A DNA stretch of 64,000 bases from VXYL01 sp965199945 (GTDB lineage: Bacteria; Pseudomonadota; Gammaproteobacteria; Pseudomonadales; Azotimanducaceae), in NCBI GenBank assembly GCA_965199945.1, contig OZ241354.1, positions 3,100,001 to 3,164,000 of the forward strand, read 5' to 3'. The first letter of the stretch is position 1. Every line of letters begins with the position of its first letter. Positions 52,032 to 61,525 of the stretch are shown here, piece by piece. The position numbers and the translations under genes were made by a program. A model generated the notes under the pieces. The model had not been told where the DNA came from. It saw only the letters and a list, made by a program, of their open reading frames with translations, and made no database searches.

Positions 52032-52236
52032 GATTCCGTTCTCCAGACGACAACGCCCGCCGACCACGGCGCACACAAGGAAAGCGTAGCACACGCGGTT
52101 GCGAATCCGTTAAGATACGCGCCGCTCGCTCGTGGAAGAGCGGGCGGTCGTGCGTGCGGCCGGGCCGCTTGCGCATGTTGAAGGCGAGGCGCGTTGCGAC
52201 GCGCATGAATTCGGTCAAAACACTGTCGAGGGGACT

Positions 52237-54954
52237 ATGAAACTCACGTTGAACTCGGTTCTGTGTCGGGGGCTCGCCGCTGGCGCGCTCTTCGGCGTTG
52301 CACTGCCGGCGGCGTCTCCGGCGCTGGCGCAGGGCGAAGAGCAGATGGTGGAGGAGCTCGTCGTGGTCGGTTCGCGCCGACGAGACCGCTCCGCCGCCGA
52401 TTCGCCGGTTCCCGTGGACGTGATCGGCGGCGACGACTTCCGCAATCACGGCGACACGGACATGGACTCGCTGCTGGCGTCGCTGGTGCCGTCCTACAAC
52501 GTCGATCAGCAGCCGATCAGCGATGCCGGCACGGTCATCCGGCCAGCCAGTCTGCGCGGCCTGTCTTCGGACGCCACGCTGGTGCTGGTGAACGGCAAGC
52601 GCCGCCACCGCGGCTCCGTCATCAGCTTCCTCGGCGGCGGCATCAGCGACGGCGCCCACGGGCCGGACTTGTCGGCCATTCCCGCCGTCGCGCTCGACCG
52701 CGTGGAGGTGCTGCGCGACGGCGCATCCGCCCAATACGGCTCGGACGCCATCGCCGGCGTGTTGAACTTGGTGCTGCGGGAAGAGTCCAGCGGCGGTTCC
52801 GTGGAAGCGAAATGGGGCCGCACCGGCGAAGGCGACGGCGAGGCAACCACGCTGGCCGCGAACCTCGGCCTGCCGCTGATGGACACCGGCTTCATCAATC
52901 TGAGCATGGAGTACAAGCAAGCCGATCCCACCAGCCGCAGCGTGCAGAGAGGGGATGCCACTGACCTCATTGCCGCTGGCAACTCGAACGTGCGCCAGCC
53001 GGCAGCGCAGATCTGGGGTGCGCCGGAAATCCGCGACGACGTCAAACTGTTCGCCAATCTCGGCTTCGACGTCGGCGAGAACAGCGAAATCTACGCCTTC
53101 GGCAACTGGGCCCAGCGCACCGTCGAGGGCGGCTTCTTCTTCCGCAATCCACACACCAGGGGCGGCGTGTTCCAAGGGCCGGTCTTTGACGCTGCCGGTC
53201 CCGAAGGCAATGTGGTCACTCGCGAGGATGGCGTTTGGTATTACGGTCGCCCCCGCGACGGCATCGTATATACCGGTGATCGAGTTGACACCGTGAAGGT
53301 GGCGGATTTCTCCGCTGATCCGGCTACTCGGGTCGACGAGTACGGTACGACGGTCTATACGGGTTGCCCACCGATCGTCGTGACGGGTGATGTGGCGGAT
53401 CCCGCGGCGGTCAGCGCTGTCGCAGCGGACCCCAACTGCTTCTCGTTCATCGAGCGCTTCCCGGGCGGCTTCACGCCGCAGTTCGGCGGCGACGTGGACG
53501 ACCTGAGCTTCGCCCTCGGGCTGCGCGGCGAAATGGCCAATGGCTGGTTCTACGACGTGAGCGGCGTGTGGGGCACCAACAAGGTCGAGCACTTCATGCA
53601 CAACACGATCAACCCGCAGTTGGCCGAGCAAGAAGTGAACATCCCCACCACCTACTTCCCCGGCACCTACACGGAAACGGATCGCGTATTCGACGCCACT
53701 CTCTCCAAGGCCCTTGAAGGGCTCGGCCGCGGCAATGCGCCGCTGCACATCGCGCTCGGCTTCGAATGGCGCGACGAGACCTTCAAGCGTGAAGCCGGGG
53801 ACATGAACTCCTGGTTCATCGACATGCGTGCCGGAGGGCTTGCAGACCAAGGCTTCGGCATCGGCTCGAACGGCTTCCCAGGGCTGGCACCACGCCACGC
53901 AGGCGAGACCACGCGCAGCAGCTACGCGGCGTATGTCGACTTGGAGACCGATCTCACCGACAATTTTCTGGTCGGCGGCGCATTGCGCTACGAGAACTAC
54001 GAAGACTTCGGCAATACGCTGGACGGAAAGCTCACCGGGCGCCTGCAGCTTGCGGAGAACTTCGCCTTGCGCGGCGCGATCAGCACTGGCTTCCGCGCCC
54101 CCACCGTGGGGCAGGCCAACGTGCGCAACGTGACGACGGCGTTCGCCGGCGGCATGCTGGCCGACGAAGCCACGTTGCCTGCGACGCACCCTATCTCGAT
54201 CTTGAAGGGGGCATCGCCGCTGCAACCGGAGGAATCGGTGAACGCCACCATCGGTGCTGTCTTCAGTATCGGCATGGCGGACATCACCCTCGACTACTAC
54301 AACATCGCTGTTGAAGGCCGCGTTGCCCGCAGTTCGGTCAAAAAGCTGACAGACGACGACCGAGAGCAGCTTAGCAACGTGCCGGATGCCAGCAGCATCT
54401 CGGGGGTGGTGTTCTTCACCAACGAGTTCGACACCACCACCAAGGGCATCGACCTTGTGGTGACGATGCCGGTCGACTTGATGGAAGGCGACACGGATCT
54501 GGTGTTCGTTGCCAACCGCAACAACACGGTGGTGGACAAGCGAGACCCAGACATCATCGACAATCTGCGCGTGGAGCAATTGAAGAACACGCTGCCGGGC
54601 AGCCGCATGTCTTTGACGGCGAACCACACCCAAGGGCCGTGGCGCTTCATGGGGCGCTATCGCCACTACGGAGAGTTCTATGGAGCGCCCGCCAATCAGA
54701 GCGCGTTGTCCAGTCCACCGGGTGCGCCGTGGGACAGCACCTACGATGCGCGGTGGTTCCTTGATGCCGAAGCCGCCTTTGAAGTAGGCAATGGGCTGAC
54801 CTTTGTGGTGGGCGGGCAGAACCTGCTCGACGAATACCCTGAGGAGACGTCCGAAGGCGCCCAAGGCGGCGTGGGCATGCTCTATCCGGAGAACTCGCCC
54901 TACGGCTTCAACGGCGCCTTCTACTACTTCAGGGCGATCTGGGACTTCAACTAG
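52237..54954 (+). CDS. TonB-dependent outer-membrane receptor
   Basis: A 905-residue receptor. There is a signal peptide (LCRGLAAGALFGVALPAASPALA), a TonB-box-like EELVVVGSR, a plug domain (about 55-190: RPASLRGLSSDATLVLVNGK, RVEVLRDGASAQYGSDAIAGVLNLVL) and a 22-strand barrel ending in FYYFRAIWDF. The start ATG follows GAGGGG. The ligand is unknown. It lies 11 bases before yejA, so the receptor and the peptide/oligopeptide ABC system could form one uptake route, possibly for a microcin-like or peptide-siderophore compound. That link is inference. Confidence 0.93.
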   Translation: MKLTLNSVLCRGLAAGALFGVALPAASPALAQGEEQMVEELVVVGSRRRDRSAADSPVPVDVIGGDDFRNHGDTDMDSLLASLVPSYNVDQQPISDAGTVIRPASLRGLSSDATLVLVNGKRRHRGSVISFLGGGISDGAHGPDLSAIPAVALDRVEVLRDGASAQYGSDAIAGVLNLVLREESSGGSVEAKWGRTGEGDGEATTLAANLGLPLMDTGFINLSMEYKQADPTSRSVQRGDATDLIAAGNSNVRQPAAQIWGAPEIRDDVKLFANLGFDVGENSEIYAFGNWAQRTVEGGFFFRNPHTRGGVFQGPVFDAAGPEGNVVTREDGVWYYGRPRDGIVYTGDRVDTVKVADFSADPATRVDEYGTTVYTGCPPIVVTGDVADPAAVSAVAADPNCFSFIERFPGGFTPQFGGDVDDLSFALGLRGEMANGWFYDVSGVWGTNKVEHFMHNTINPQLAEQEVNIPTTYFPGTYTETDRVFDATLSKALEGLGRGNAPLHIALGFEWRDETFKREAGDMNSWFIDMRAGGLADQGFGIGSNGFPGLAPRHAGETTRSSYAAYVDLETDLTDNFLVGGALRYENYEDFGNTLDGKLTGRLQLAENFALRGAISTGFRAPTVGQANVRNVTTAFAGGMLADEATLPATHPISILKGASPLQPEESVNATIGAVFSIGMADITLDYYNIAVEGRVARSSVKKLTDDDREQLSNVPDASSISGVVFFTNEFDTTTKGIDLVVTMPVDLMEGDTDLVFVANRNNTVVDKRDPDIIDNLRVEQLKNTLPGSRMSLTANHTQGPWRFMGRYRHYGEFYGAPANQSALSSPPGAPWDSTYDARWFLDAEAAFEVGNGLTFVVGGQNLLDEYPEETSEGAQGGVGMLYPENSPYGFNGAFYYFRAIWDFN

Positions 54955-54965
54955 CGTCCTGGGCC

Positions 54966-56888
54966 ATGCGCCGACCATCTTCGGCGCTGCGCCCGTCGGT
55001 GCTTGGTTTGGCGGCGACCCTTGTGGTCGCCGCCAGCCACGCCGAAGCTCCAGCGAGTGCCGACTCCCGCAAAGCAGCGGGCATCGACTACCAGCACGGC
55101 TACGCCTTCCTCGCCGAGCCGAAGTATCCGCCCGACTTCCCCCACTTCGACTATGTGAACCCGCAAGCGCCCAAGGGTGGCGCGATGCGTCGCCACGGCA
55201 CCGGCAGCTGGGATTCCTTCAATCCTTCCGCGCTGCGCGCCGCGCAAGTGGTCGCCGGATTGAGCATGGCCGCGCCGCATGGGAACTTCCTGCACGATTC
55301 GCTGCTCGCCGAGGCGGCGGACGAACCCGCGACCTGGTATGGGCGCTTGGCCGAGGGCGTGGCGGTGGCGAAGGACGGCGCCTGGATCGCCTTCAAGATC
55401 TGCGACGGCGCGCGTTGGCACGACGGCAAGCCGCTCACCATCGACGACGTGGCCTACACCTACCGCGTGTACCGAGACGAGGCCACGGCGACGGTGAGCA
55501 CGCCGCTGCAACCGATCGAGTCCATCGAGGTGTTGAACCGGCGCGAGATTCTCTTTCGCATCGCCGAAGGTTCCCGCAACGACGCGCTGCTGCCCATTCG
55601 CATCGGCCAAGTGCCGATCATTCCCAAGCACTATTGGGAAACCCGCGACATCACCAAGACGACCGTGCAGCCGCCGCTTGGTTCCGGCCCGTACCGCGTC
55701 GAGGATTTCCAAGTCGGGCGCTGGATTCGCTGGGAGCGCGTCCCCGACTACTGGGGCGCCGATCTGCCGGTAATGAGAGGCCGCTTCAACTTCGACATCA
55801 TGAAGTTCGACTACTTTGCCGACGACCGCGTGAAGACGGAAGCCGTGAAGGGCGACGTGATCGACTTCCACGTGGAGAACGTGCCGCAGTACTGGGAGCG
55901 CGACTACACGGTGACGCCGGCTTTCGAGGCTGGCGTGTTCAAGCGCGAGTGGCTGCCGGTGAAGCAGCCGTGGGGGCTGTGGTGGCCGGTGTTCTGGAAC
56001 CTCGACCAACCGCGCTTTCAAGACGTGCGGGTGCGCGAAGCGCTGTGGCTGGTCTCGGATTTCGTGTGGCTGAACCGCAAGGGCTACGATTTCTTCGGCC
56101 TGGCGACGAGCTACTTCCACGGCTCCGAACTGGCCGCCAGCGGCCTGCCGAGCGAGCGCGAACTGGCGCTGCTGGAACCGGTTCGTGATCTTGTGCCGCC
56201 GCGCGTGTTCACCGAACCCTACCAGCCCCCTCCCAACGGCGGTGGCGGCTGGCACCGCGAGAATCTGGTGCGCGCCGCGGAACTCTTGGAAGAAGCGGGC
56301 TGGGTGGTGCGCGACCACCGCCTCGTGCATGAGGAGACGGGCGAACCGTTCCATGTGCGCTTCATCGCCGTCTCCCCGGCCCTGGGCGGTTCGTTCATTC
56401 CCTACACGCGCAATCTCGAACGCCTGGGCATCACCTCCTCCATCAAGTCGCCGGAGATTTCCAACTGGCTGTACCGTTCGCGCTCCGGCGACTTCGACGC
56501 TGGCGCGAACTGGTTCCGCCCCAGCTACACGCCCACGCTGCTGGTCTTCCAGAGCTTCCACAGCATGATGGCGGACCAGGACTACAGCCTGAACTGGCCG
56601 AACATGCGGGACCCGGCGGTGGATCACCTCATCGCCGCCATGGCGACGGCGAAGACCTACGACGACTACACCGCGGCGATCCGCGCCCTGGATCGGGTGC
56701 TGCTGTGGAACTTCTACTACATCCCAGGCATGACGAAGACGCGCATCGGCGCTGTGTTCTGGGATCGTTTCGGACGCCCCGAACTGCCGGGCGGCAAGCC
56801 GCTCAAGCGCGAGGTGTTCTGGGACACGTGGTGGTACGACGAAGAACGCGCCCGGCGCGTCGCCGAGTACCGCGGGCAGGACACCTGA
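54966..56888 (+). CDS. yejA: Periplasmic peptide-binding protein YejA-like
   Basis: A 640-residue family 5 extracellular solute-binding protein. After a signal peptide (PSVLGLAATLVVAASHAEA) come the YejA features HFDYVNPQAPKGGAMRRHGTGSWDSFNP and the strand WIAFKICDGARWHDGKPLTIDDVAYTYR. YejA proteins deliver short peptides, including microcin C, to the YejBE permease. The length is in line with the YejA group. It is followed after 12 bases by yejB. Confidence 0.92.
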   Translation: MRRPSSALRPSVLGLAATLVVAASHAEAPASADSRKAAGIDYQHGYAFLAEPKYPPDFPHFDYVNPQAPKGGAMRRHGTGSWDSFNPSALRAAQVVAGLSMAAPHGNFLHDSLLAEAADEPATWYGRLAEGVAVAKDGAWIAFKICDGARWHDGKPLTIDDVAYTYRVYRDEATATVSTPLQPIESIEVLNRREILFRIAEGSRNDALLPIRIGQVPIIPKHYWETRDITKTTVQPPLGSGPYRVEDFQVGRWIRWERVPDYWGADLPVMRGRFNFDIMKFDYFADDRVKTEAVKGDVIDFHVENVPQYWERDYTVTPAFEAGVFKREWLPVKQPWGLWWPVFWNLDQPRFQDVRVREALWLVSDFVWLNRKGYDFFGLATSYFHGSELAASGLPSERELALLEPVRDLVPPRVFTEPYQPPPNGGGGWHRENLVRAAELLEEAGWVVRDHRLVHEETGEPFHVRFIAVSPALGGSFIPYTRNLERLGITSSIKSPEISNWLYRSRSGDFDAGANWFRPSYTPTLLVFQSFHSMMADQDYSLNWPNMRDPAVDHLIAAMATAKTYDDYTAAIRALDRVLLWNFYYIPGMTKTRIGAVFWDRFGRPELPGGKPLKREVFWDTWWYDEERARRVAEYRGQDT

Positions 56889-56900
56889 CGGCGTTCAATC

Positions 56901-57974
56901 ATGGGCCGCTACCTACTGCGCCGCTTGTTTCTCATCGTGCCGACGTTGTTCGGCATCATGGTCATCAACTTCGTCATCGTGCAGTTCGCGCCGGGCGGTC
57001 CGGTCGAACAAGCGATCATCCAAGCCTCCGGCCTCGGCGTTTCCACCACCGCGTCCATCTCCTCGGCGGCGACGATGGGGCCGACCACGCAAACCGGCTA
57101 CACCGGCAGCGAAGGATTGGACCCGGAGTTCGTAGCCCGCCTGGAGAAGGAGTTCGGCTTCGACAGGCCAGCGCACGAGCGTTTCGCGCTGATGATGTGG
57201 AACTACCTGCGGCTCGATTTCGGCGACAGCTACTTCCAGGATCGCGCGGTGATGGATCTGGTGCTGAACGCGCTGCCCGTTTCCGTCTCGCTCGGGCTGT
57301 GGTCGCTGTTCCTCATCTACAGCATTTCCATTCCCTTGGGCGTCGCCAAGGCCGTACGCGACGGCCAGCGCTTCGACGTGTGGACGTCCGCCTTGGTGTT
57401 CACCGCCTATGCGATCCCCGGCTTCCTCTTCGCCGTACTGCTGATCGTGTTCTTCGCCGGCGGCTCCTACTTCGACTGGTTCCCGATGCGCGGCCTGGTT
57501 TCGGAGAACTTCGACGACCTCTCGCCTTTCGGCAAAGTCGGCGACTACCTCTGGCATCTGGCGCTGCCGCTCACGGCCATGACCATCGGCGGCTTCGCCA
57601 CCCTCACCATGCTCACCAAGAACAGCTTCCTGGAGGAGATCAACAAGCAGTTCGTGCTCACCGCCCGCGCCAAGGGGCTGGCGGAGAAGCGCGTGCTGTT
57701 CGGCCACGTCTTCCGCAACGCCATGCTCATCGTGATCGCCGGCTTTCCGGCGGCCTTCGTGGGGCTGCTGTTCACCGCTGCGTTGCTCATCGAGGTGATC
57801 TTCTCCTTGGACGGCATCGGGCGGCTCGGCTACGAAGCGGTGGTGAAGCGCGACTATCCGGTGTTCTTCGGCACACTGTTCTGCTTCACGCTGATCGGCC
57901 TGGTGATGCAGCTGATCGGCGACATGGTGTACACCTTCGTCGATCCGCGCATCGACTTCGAGCGGCGCCAGTAG
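56901..57974 (+). CDS. yejB: Peptide ABC transporter permease YejB
   Basis: A 357-residue inner-membrane permease with a long periplasmic loop after the first helix (RYLLRRLFLIVPTLFGIMVINFVIVQFAPGGP). The transporter EAA-like loop is at INKQFVLTARAKGLAEKRVLFGHVFRNA. The core has five or six membrane segments, and the C-terminus ends in IGDMVYTFVDPRIDF. The stop is 3 bases before yejE. Confidence 0.93.
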   Translation: MGRYLLRRLFLIVPTLFGIMVINFVIVQFAPGGPVEQAIIQASGLGVSTTASISSAATMGPTTQTGYTGSEGLDPEFVARLEKEFGFDRPAHERFALMMWNYLRLDFGDSYFQDRAVMDLVLNALPVSVSLGLWSLFLIYSISIPLGVAKAVRDGQRFDVWTSALVFTAYAIPGFLFAVLLIVFFAGGSYFDWFPMRGLVSENFDDLSPFGKVGDYLWHLALPLTAMTIGGFATLTMLTKNSFLEEINKQFVLTARAKGLAEKRVLFGHVFRNAMLIVIAGFPAAFVGLLFTAALLIEVIFSLDGIGRLGYEAVVKRDYPVFFGTLFCFTLIGLVMQLIGDMVYTFVDPRIDFERRQ

Positions 57975-57977
57975 CCC

Positions 57978-59054
57978 ATGCGCTTGAGCCCGCTCAACCA
58001 GCGCCGCTGGCAGTTGTTCAAGGCGAATCGCCGCGGCTACTTCTCGTTCTGGGCGTTCTGCGTGTTGTTCGCCTTCTCGCTCGGCGCGGAACTGATCGCC
58101 AACGACAAGCCCATCGTCTTTTCGCACAAGGGCGAGCTGCACTTCCCCATCCTCTTCGCCTACGCGGAATCCGACCTCGGCGGCATTCTGAAGACGGAGG
58201 CGGAATACCGCGACCCCTACGTGCAGGCGCTGATCGAGGCCGACGGCTGGGCCCTTTGGCCGCCCCTGCGCTTCTCCCACGACACCATCGACTACGACTA
58301 CGCCATCACCCCCTCGGCGCCGGACGAGAACCACGTCCTCGGCACCGACAGCGGCGGATCGGACCTGTTCGCCAGACTGCTCTATTCCTTCCGCCTCTCG
58401 GTGCTCTTCGGCTTGGCCCTCACCCTCATCAGTTCCGCCATCGGCATCACCGTCGGCGCGACGCAAGGCTACTTCGGCGGCCTGGTGGACTTGATCGGCC
58501 AGCGCTTGGTGGAGATACAGACCGGCCTGCCGATCCTGTTCGTGCTCATCATCCTCGCCAGCATCGTCGAACCGAACGTCTACTGGCTGCTGCTCATCCT
58601 GGCCCTGTTCAGCTGGATGGCCCTGGTGGGCGTGGTGCGCGCCGAGTTCCTCCGCGCCCGCAACTTCGAGTTCGTGCGCGCCGCCAAGGCCCTCGGCGTC
58701 TCCGACTGGACGATCTTGCGCCGCCACGTGCTGCCGAACGCGATGGTGGCCACCCTCACCTACCTCCCGTTCATCCTCAACGGCTCCATCACCTCCCTCA
58801 CCGCCCTCGACTTCCTCGGCTTCGGCCTCCCCCTGGACGCCCCCTCCTTCGGCCGCCTCCTCTCTGCCGCCAAAGCCAACCTCCACGCCCCCTGGCTCGG
58901 CATCTCGGTCTTCGTCACCCTGGCCATGCTCCTAACCCTCCTCATCTTCGTCGGCGAAGCCGTCCGCGACGCTTTGGACCCCCGCCGCGCTCTGGCAGCG
59001 ACGAGCGACAAGGCGGGGGAAGGCAGCGAGATCGTGAATTTGCAGACGGCTTGA
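57978..59054 (+). CDS. yejE: Peptide ABC transporter permease YejE
   Basis: A 358-residue permease. LSPLNQRRWQLFKANRRGYFSFWAF is the usual YejE start, PSAPDENHVLGTDSGGSDLFARLLYSFRLSVLFG the conserved loop, and FEFVRAAKALGVSDWTILRRHVLPNA the EAA loop that contacts the ATPase. The expected next gene, the ATPase YejF, is absent: a different AAA gene follows after a 42-base gap. The ATPase must come from elsewhere or the transporter is incomplete. Confidence 0.92.
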   Translation: MRLSPLNQRRWQLFKANRRGYFSFWAFCVLFAFSLGAELIANDKPIVFSHKGELHFPILFAYAESDLGGILKTEAEYRDPYVQALIEADGWALWPPLRFSHDTIDYDYAITPSAPDENHVLGTDSGGSDLFARLLYSFRLSVLFGLALTLISSAIGITVGATQGYFGGLVDLIGQRLVEIQTGLPILFVLIILASIVEPNVYWLLLILALFSWMALVGVVRAEFLRARNFEFVRAAKALGVSDWTILRRHVLPNAMVATLTYLPFILNGSITSLTALDFLGFGLPLDAPSFGRLLSAAKANLHAPWLGISVFVTLAMLLTLLIFVGEAVRDALDPRRALAATSDKAGEGSEIVNLQTA

Positions 59055-59096
59055 GGGGCGCGAAGTGGTACGCTCGCTTTAGACAGGAGGCAGCGA

Positions 59097-60404
59097 ATGG
59101 CAGACCGGACCGACACGGATCGCAAGTGGATCAGTCGTCTGAGAGTGACGAACTTCAAGAACTTCGAGGACGAGGCATTGCATGTGGGCCCTTTTACGGT
59201 CATTGCAGGAGCCAATGCCAGCGGAAAGAGCAACATTCGCGACGCCTTCCGGCTGCTCCACGGCATTGGCCGTGGTTACACTCTGGCAGATGTTCTAGGG
59301 GGCAAATACGGTCCCGGTGGGCAAGTTGAGTGGCATCCGATACGCGGCGCGTTCAATGAAATCGCTCGCTTCGGAGAAGAATGGTTTTCACTCGAAGTGT
59401 CCTTTGGCAAGCGCAGACGCGTTCTTTTCGGGCCGCCGAGCTACGGCTTGACCGTCGAGATCAGTGACGTTGAGCCGGCGGGACTCTTGGTGAAGCGGGA
59501 GTCGCTAAGGGATCTGCTTCACCGCGTATATACGACCCACCCCGGTGCGAACGATCCAGTCGGGAACCAAGATGACGAGAACCATCTCCTGATCCGCATG
59601 GCGAAAGCCAAGTCGCAGCGAAAGTACGGCCATAAAGTCGCCGTGAGGCCAGATCAACCTGCGCTGACGCAGATCGCGGAACACAAGAAGGTGCTAGTTG
59701 ATCACAAAAGGAACGCGCGGAACGTGGCTGATACGCTGGCCGACATGCGGTTCCTTGACCTCTCCCCCGAGCACATGCGCAATCCTTCGTTTCCCGGACA
59801 GACCGTGCTGGGTGACAGCGGGGAGAATCTGCCTACCGTGTTGAAGGCGATTTGGGAAGATCCACAGCTTCAGCAGACCTTGCGCGACTGGCTGCGCGAG
59901 CTGACGCCCATGGACGTCGCAGATTTCGAGTTCCCCTCCGACTCAACCTCCGGGCGCATTCAGCTTGTCATCGTCGAGGCGAACGGGCGGCGGGTGTCTG
60001 GCTACGCCGCATCCGACGGCACACTGCGGTTCCTGGCCATGCTCGCGGCGTTGCTCGGCCCCAACCGGCCGGGACTCCATTACTTCGAAGAGATAGACAA
60101 TGGCATTCATCCCTCGCGTCTGCATTTGCTCGTCGAACTAATCGAACAGCAGACATCCGGCGGCGACATTCAAGTGATAACGACAACGCACTCCCCGCAG
60201 TTGCTCTCCATGCTGAGCGACGAGTCGTTCAAGTGCGCATCCGTGGTGTGTCGCAACGAAGACTCGACAGATGCCGTCATTCGCTTGATTCACGAGTTGC
60301 CCAATGCGGAAGAGCTCAGAAAGTCGCAAGGTCTAGACCGGCTGCACGCCTCCGGCTGGTTCGAGGACGCCATCGGCTTCACGGAAGAGCAGGAAGCAAC
60401 GTGA
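59097..60404 (+). CDS. AAA/OLD-type ATPase (SMC-like) of a putative defence pair
   Basis: A 435-residue ABC-like ATPase. It has Walker A GANASGKSNIRDAFRLLHG, a signature-like motif near YAASDGTLRFLAMLAALL and Walker B HYFEEIDNGIHPSRL, followed by the H-loop TTTHSPQLLSML. This is the compact core of the OLD/AAA_15 families without its own Toprim domain. The start ATG follows CAGGAGG closely. The stop overlaps the next gene (GTGA). ATPases of this kind sense or bind DNA and activate a partner nuclease in PARIS, Septu, AbiL/RloAB and related systems. Which family it belongs to is open. Confidence 0.87.
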   Translation: MADRTDTDRKWISRLRVTNFKNFEDEALHVGPFTVIAGANASGKSNIRDAFRLLHGIGRGYTLADVLGGKYGPGGQVEWHPIRGAFNEIARFGEEWFSLEVSFGKRRRVLFGPPSYGLTVEISDVEPAGLLVKRESLRDLLHRVYTTHPGANDPVGNQDDENHLLIRMAKAKSQRKYGHKVAVRPDQPALTQIAEHKKVLVDHKRNARNVADTLADMRFLDLSPEHMRNPSFPGQTVLGDSGENLPTVLKAIWEDPQLQQTLRDWLRELTPMDVADFEFPSDSTSGRIQLVIVEANGRRVSGYAASDGTLRFLAMLAALLGPNRPGLHYFEEIDNGIHPSRLHLLVELIEQQTSGGDIQVITTTHSPQLLSMLSDESFKCASVVCRNEDSTDAVIRLIHELPNAEELRKSQGLDRLHASGWFEDAIGFTEEQEAT

Positions 60405-60982
60405 ATGTGCTCATCATACCGGAGGACTTCCGCAAGGACGGATACATACTCAACCCCATCTTTCGGCGATTGCTCGGCACGTTGGAGAAGCGCACCGCAA
60501 AAGTGAGGATCTGTCACGATCCACTGCTCGGCGGCGTTGGCGAGGCGTTAAAGGAGGAGCGGCTGAGGGAGGTCGTGGAGCGCCATCGGGGCATGGTCGA
60601 CGTCTTCGTCCTATGCGTGGACAGAGACGGCAAAGTTGGCCGGCGTGATCGCCTCGAACAGATTGAGTCGATGTTCAGCGGCGACCCGACGTTCCTGTGC
60701 GAGAACGCATGGGAAGAGGTGGAGACATGGTTGCTGGCCGGCCTCGACCTGCCGAAGGAATGGCGTTGGCAGGATGTCCGCGCCGAAGTCGATGTGAAGG
60801 AGCGGTACTTCGAGCCCCTGGCGAAGTTGCGGCGAGTTTCAGACGGCCCCGGCGGCGGGCGCAAGCTGCTTGGCGAGGAAGCCGCCCGCAACATAGCCGC
60901 CATTCGCACCAAGTGCCGAGAGGATTTCGACAGGCTGGCACGAAGGTTGGCGAATGCGTTGCAAGACCGTCGCACGGCTTGA
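60401..60982 (+). CDS. Toprim-like partner of the AAA ATPase
   Basis: A 193-residue protein. The start NVLIIPEDFRKDGYILNPIF, the acidic pair in MVDVFVLCVDRDGKVGRRD and the segment ENAWEEVETWLLAGLDLPKEW follow the plan of Toprim-like and RloB/DUF4276-like partners of ABC ATPases (a conserved E, then D-x-D, then E-x-E-x-W). It would be the effector nuclease or a substrate-binding subunit. The GTG start overlaps the ATPase stop. I cannot assign a named family. Confidence 0.7.
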   Translation: MNVLIIPEDFRKDGYILNPIFRRLLGTLEKRTAKVRICHDPLLGGVGEALKEERLREVVERHRGMVDVFVLCVDRDGKVGRRDRLEQIESMFSGDPTFLCENAWEEVETWLLAGLDLPKEWRWQDVRAEVDVKERYFEPLAKLRRVSDGPGGGRKLLGEEAARNIAAIRTKCREDFDRLARRLANALQDRRTA

Positions 60983-61060
60983 CCGGCACGAAGGGACGCA
61001 TATTGCTTCGTCTAAATGCGGCACTGCACGTGCGAAGTGCGCTCTCACCGCCAGACGGCT

Positions 61061-61468
61061 TCAGCGCGGTGCGCCAAGCACAAGATCAAAAGCACCCAAG
61101 AGCATGGCGAGAGCCACGAGAAAAGGGCCTGGTTGTGTGTAATACCAAACGCACAGCAAGAGAAACAAACAGCTCCCGACACCGAAATGCAGTCCGGGTC
61201 TGTAGTGATACGGTGGCCCGCAAGTACTGCCGACAATGCGCCAAATACCGGCTAGGAGCAGCCAGGCCAAGCCCGCGCTAGCCAATGCGACGACGGTCCA
61301 CAACAAAAGAGAGGCCCAGAAAAGCAAAAACGCAATGAACAGCAACCGAACCCAAAACCAGGCGCCATCTCCAAGACCGGAGATGTCCCAACTTAGCAGC
61401 CGGAAGACCCAATCCCCCACAACAAGCACCATGAAAGCGCCAATAGCTGGTTTTTCGTACTTTGTCAT
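61061..61468 (-). CDS. Small multi-span membrane protein
   Basis: A 135-residue hydrophobic protein with about four membrane segments (IGAFMVLVVGDWVFRLLSW, WVRLLFIAFLLFWASLLLW, TVVALASAGLAWLLLAGIW and a C-terminal FLVALAMLLGAFDLVLG). The ATG at 61468 was chosen because a longer form adds 13 unlikely residues. It lies opposite to the ATPase pair and downstream of the ParA operon on the same strand as it. Function unknown; membrane proteins are frequent effectors in such islands. Confidence 0.5.
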   Translation of the reverse strand: MTKYEKPAIGAFMVLVVGDWVFRLLSWDISGLGDGAWFWVRLLFIAFLLFWASLLLWTVVALASAGLAWLLLAGIWRIVGSTCGPPYHYRPGLHFGVGSCLFLLLCVWYYTQPGPFLVALAMLLGAFDLVLGAPR

Positions 61469-61525
61469 CCGCCCAACTACAATGGTAGCACTGTATGACA
61501 CGTCCATAGGACGGCGAACCTAGAC

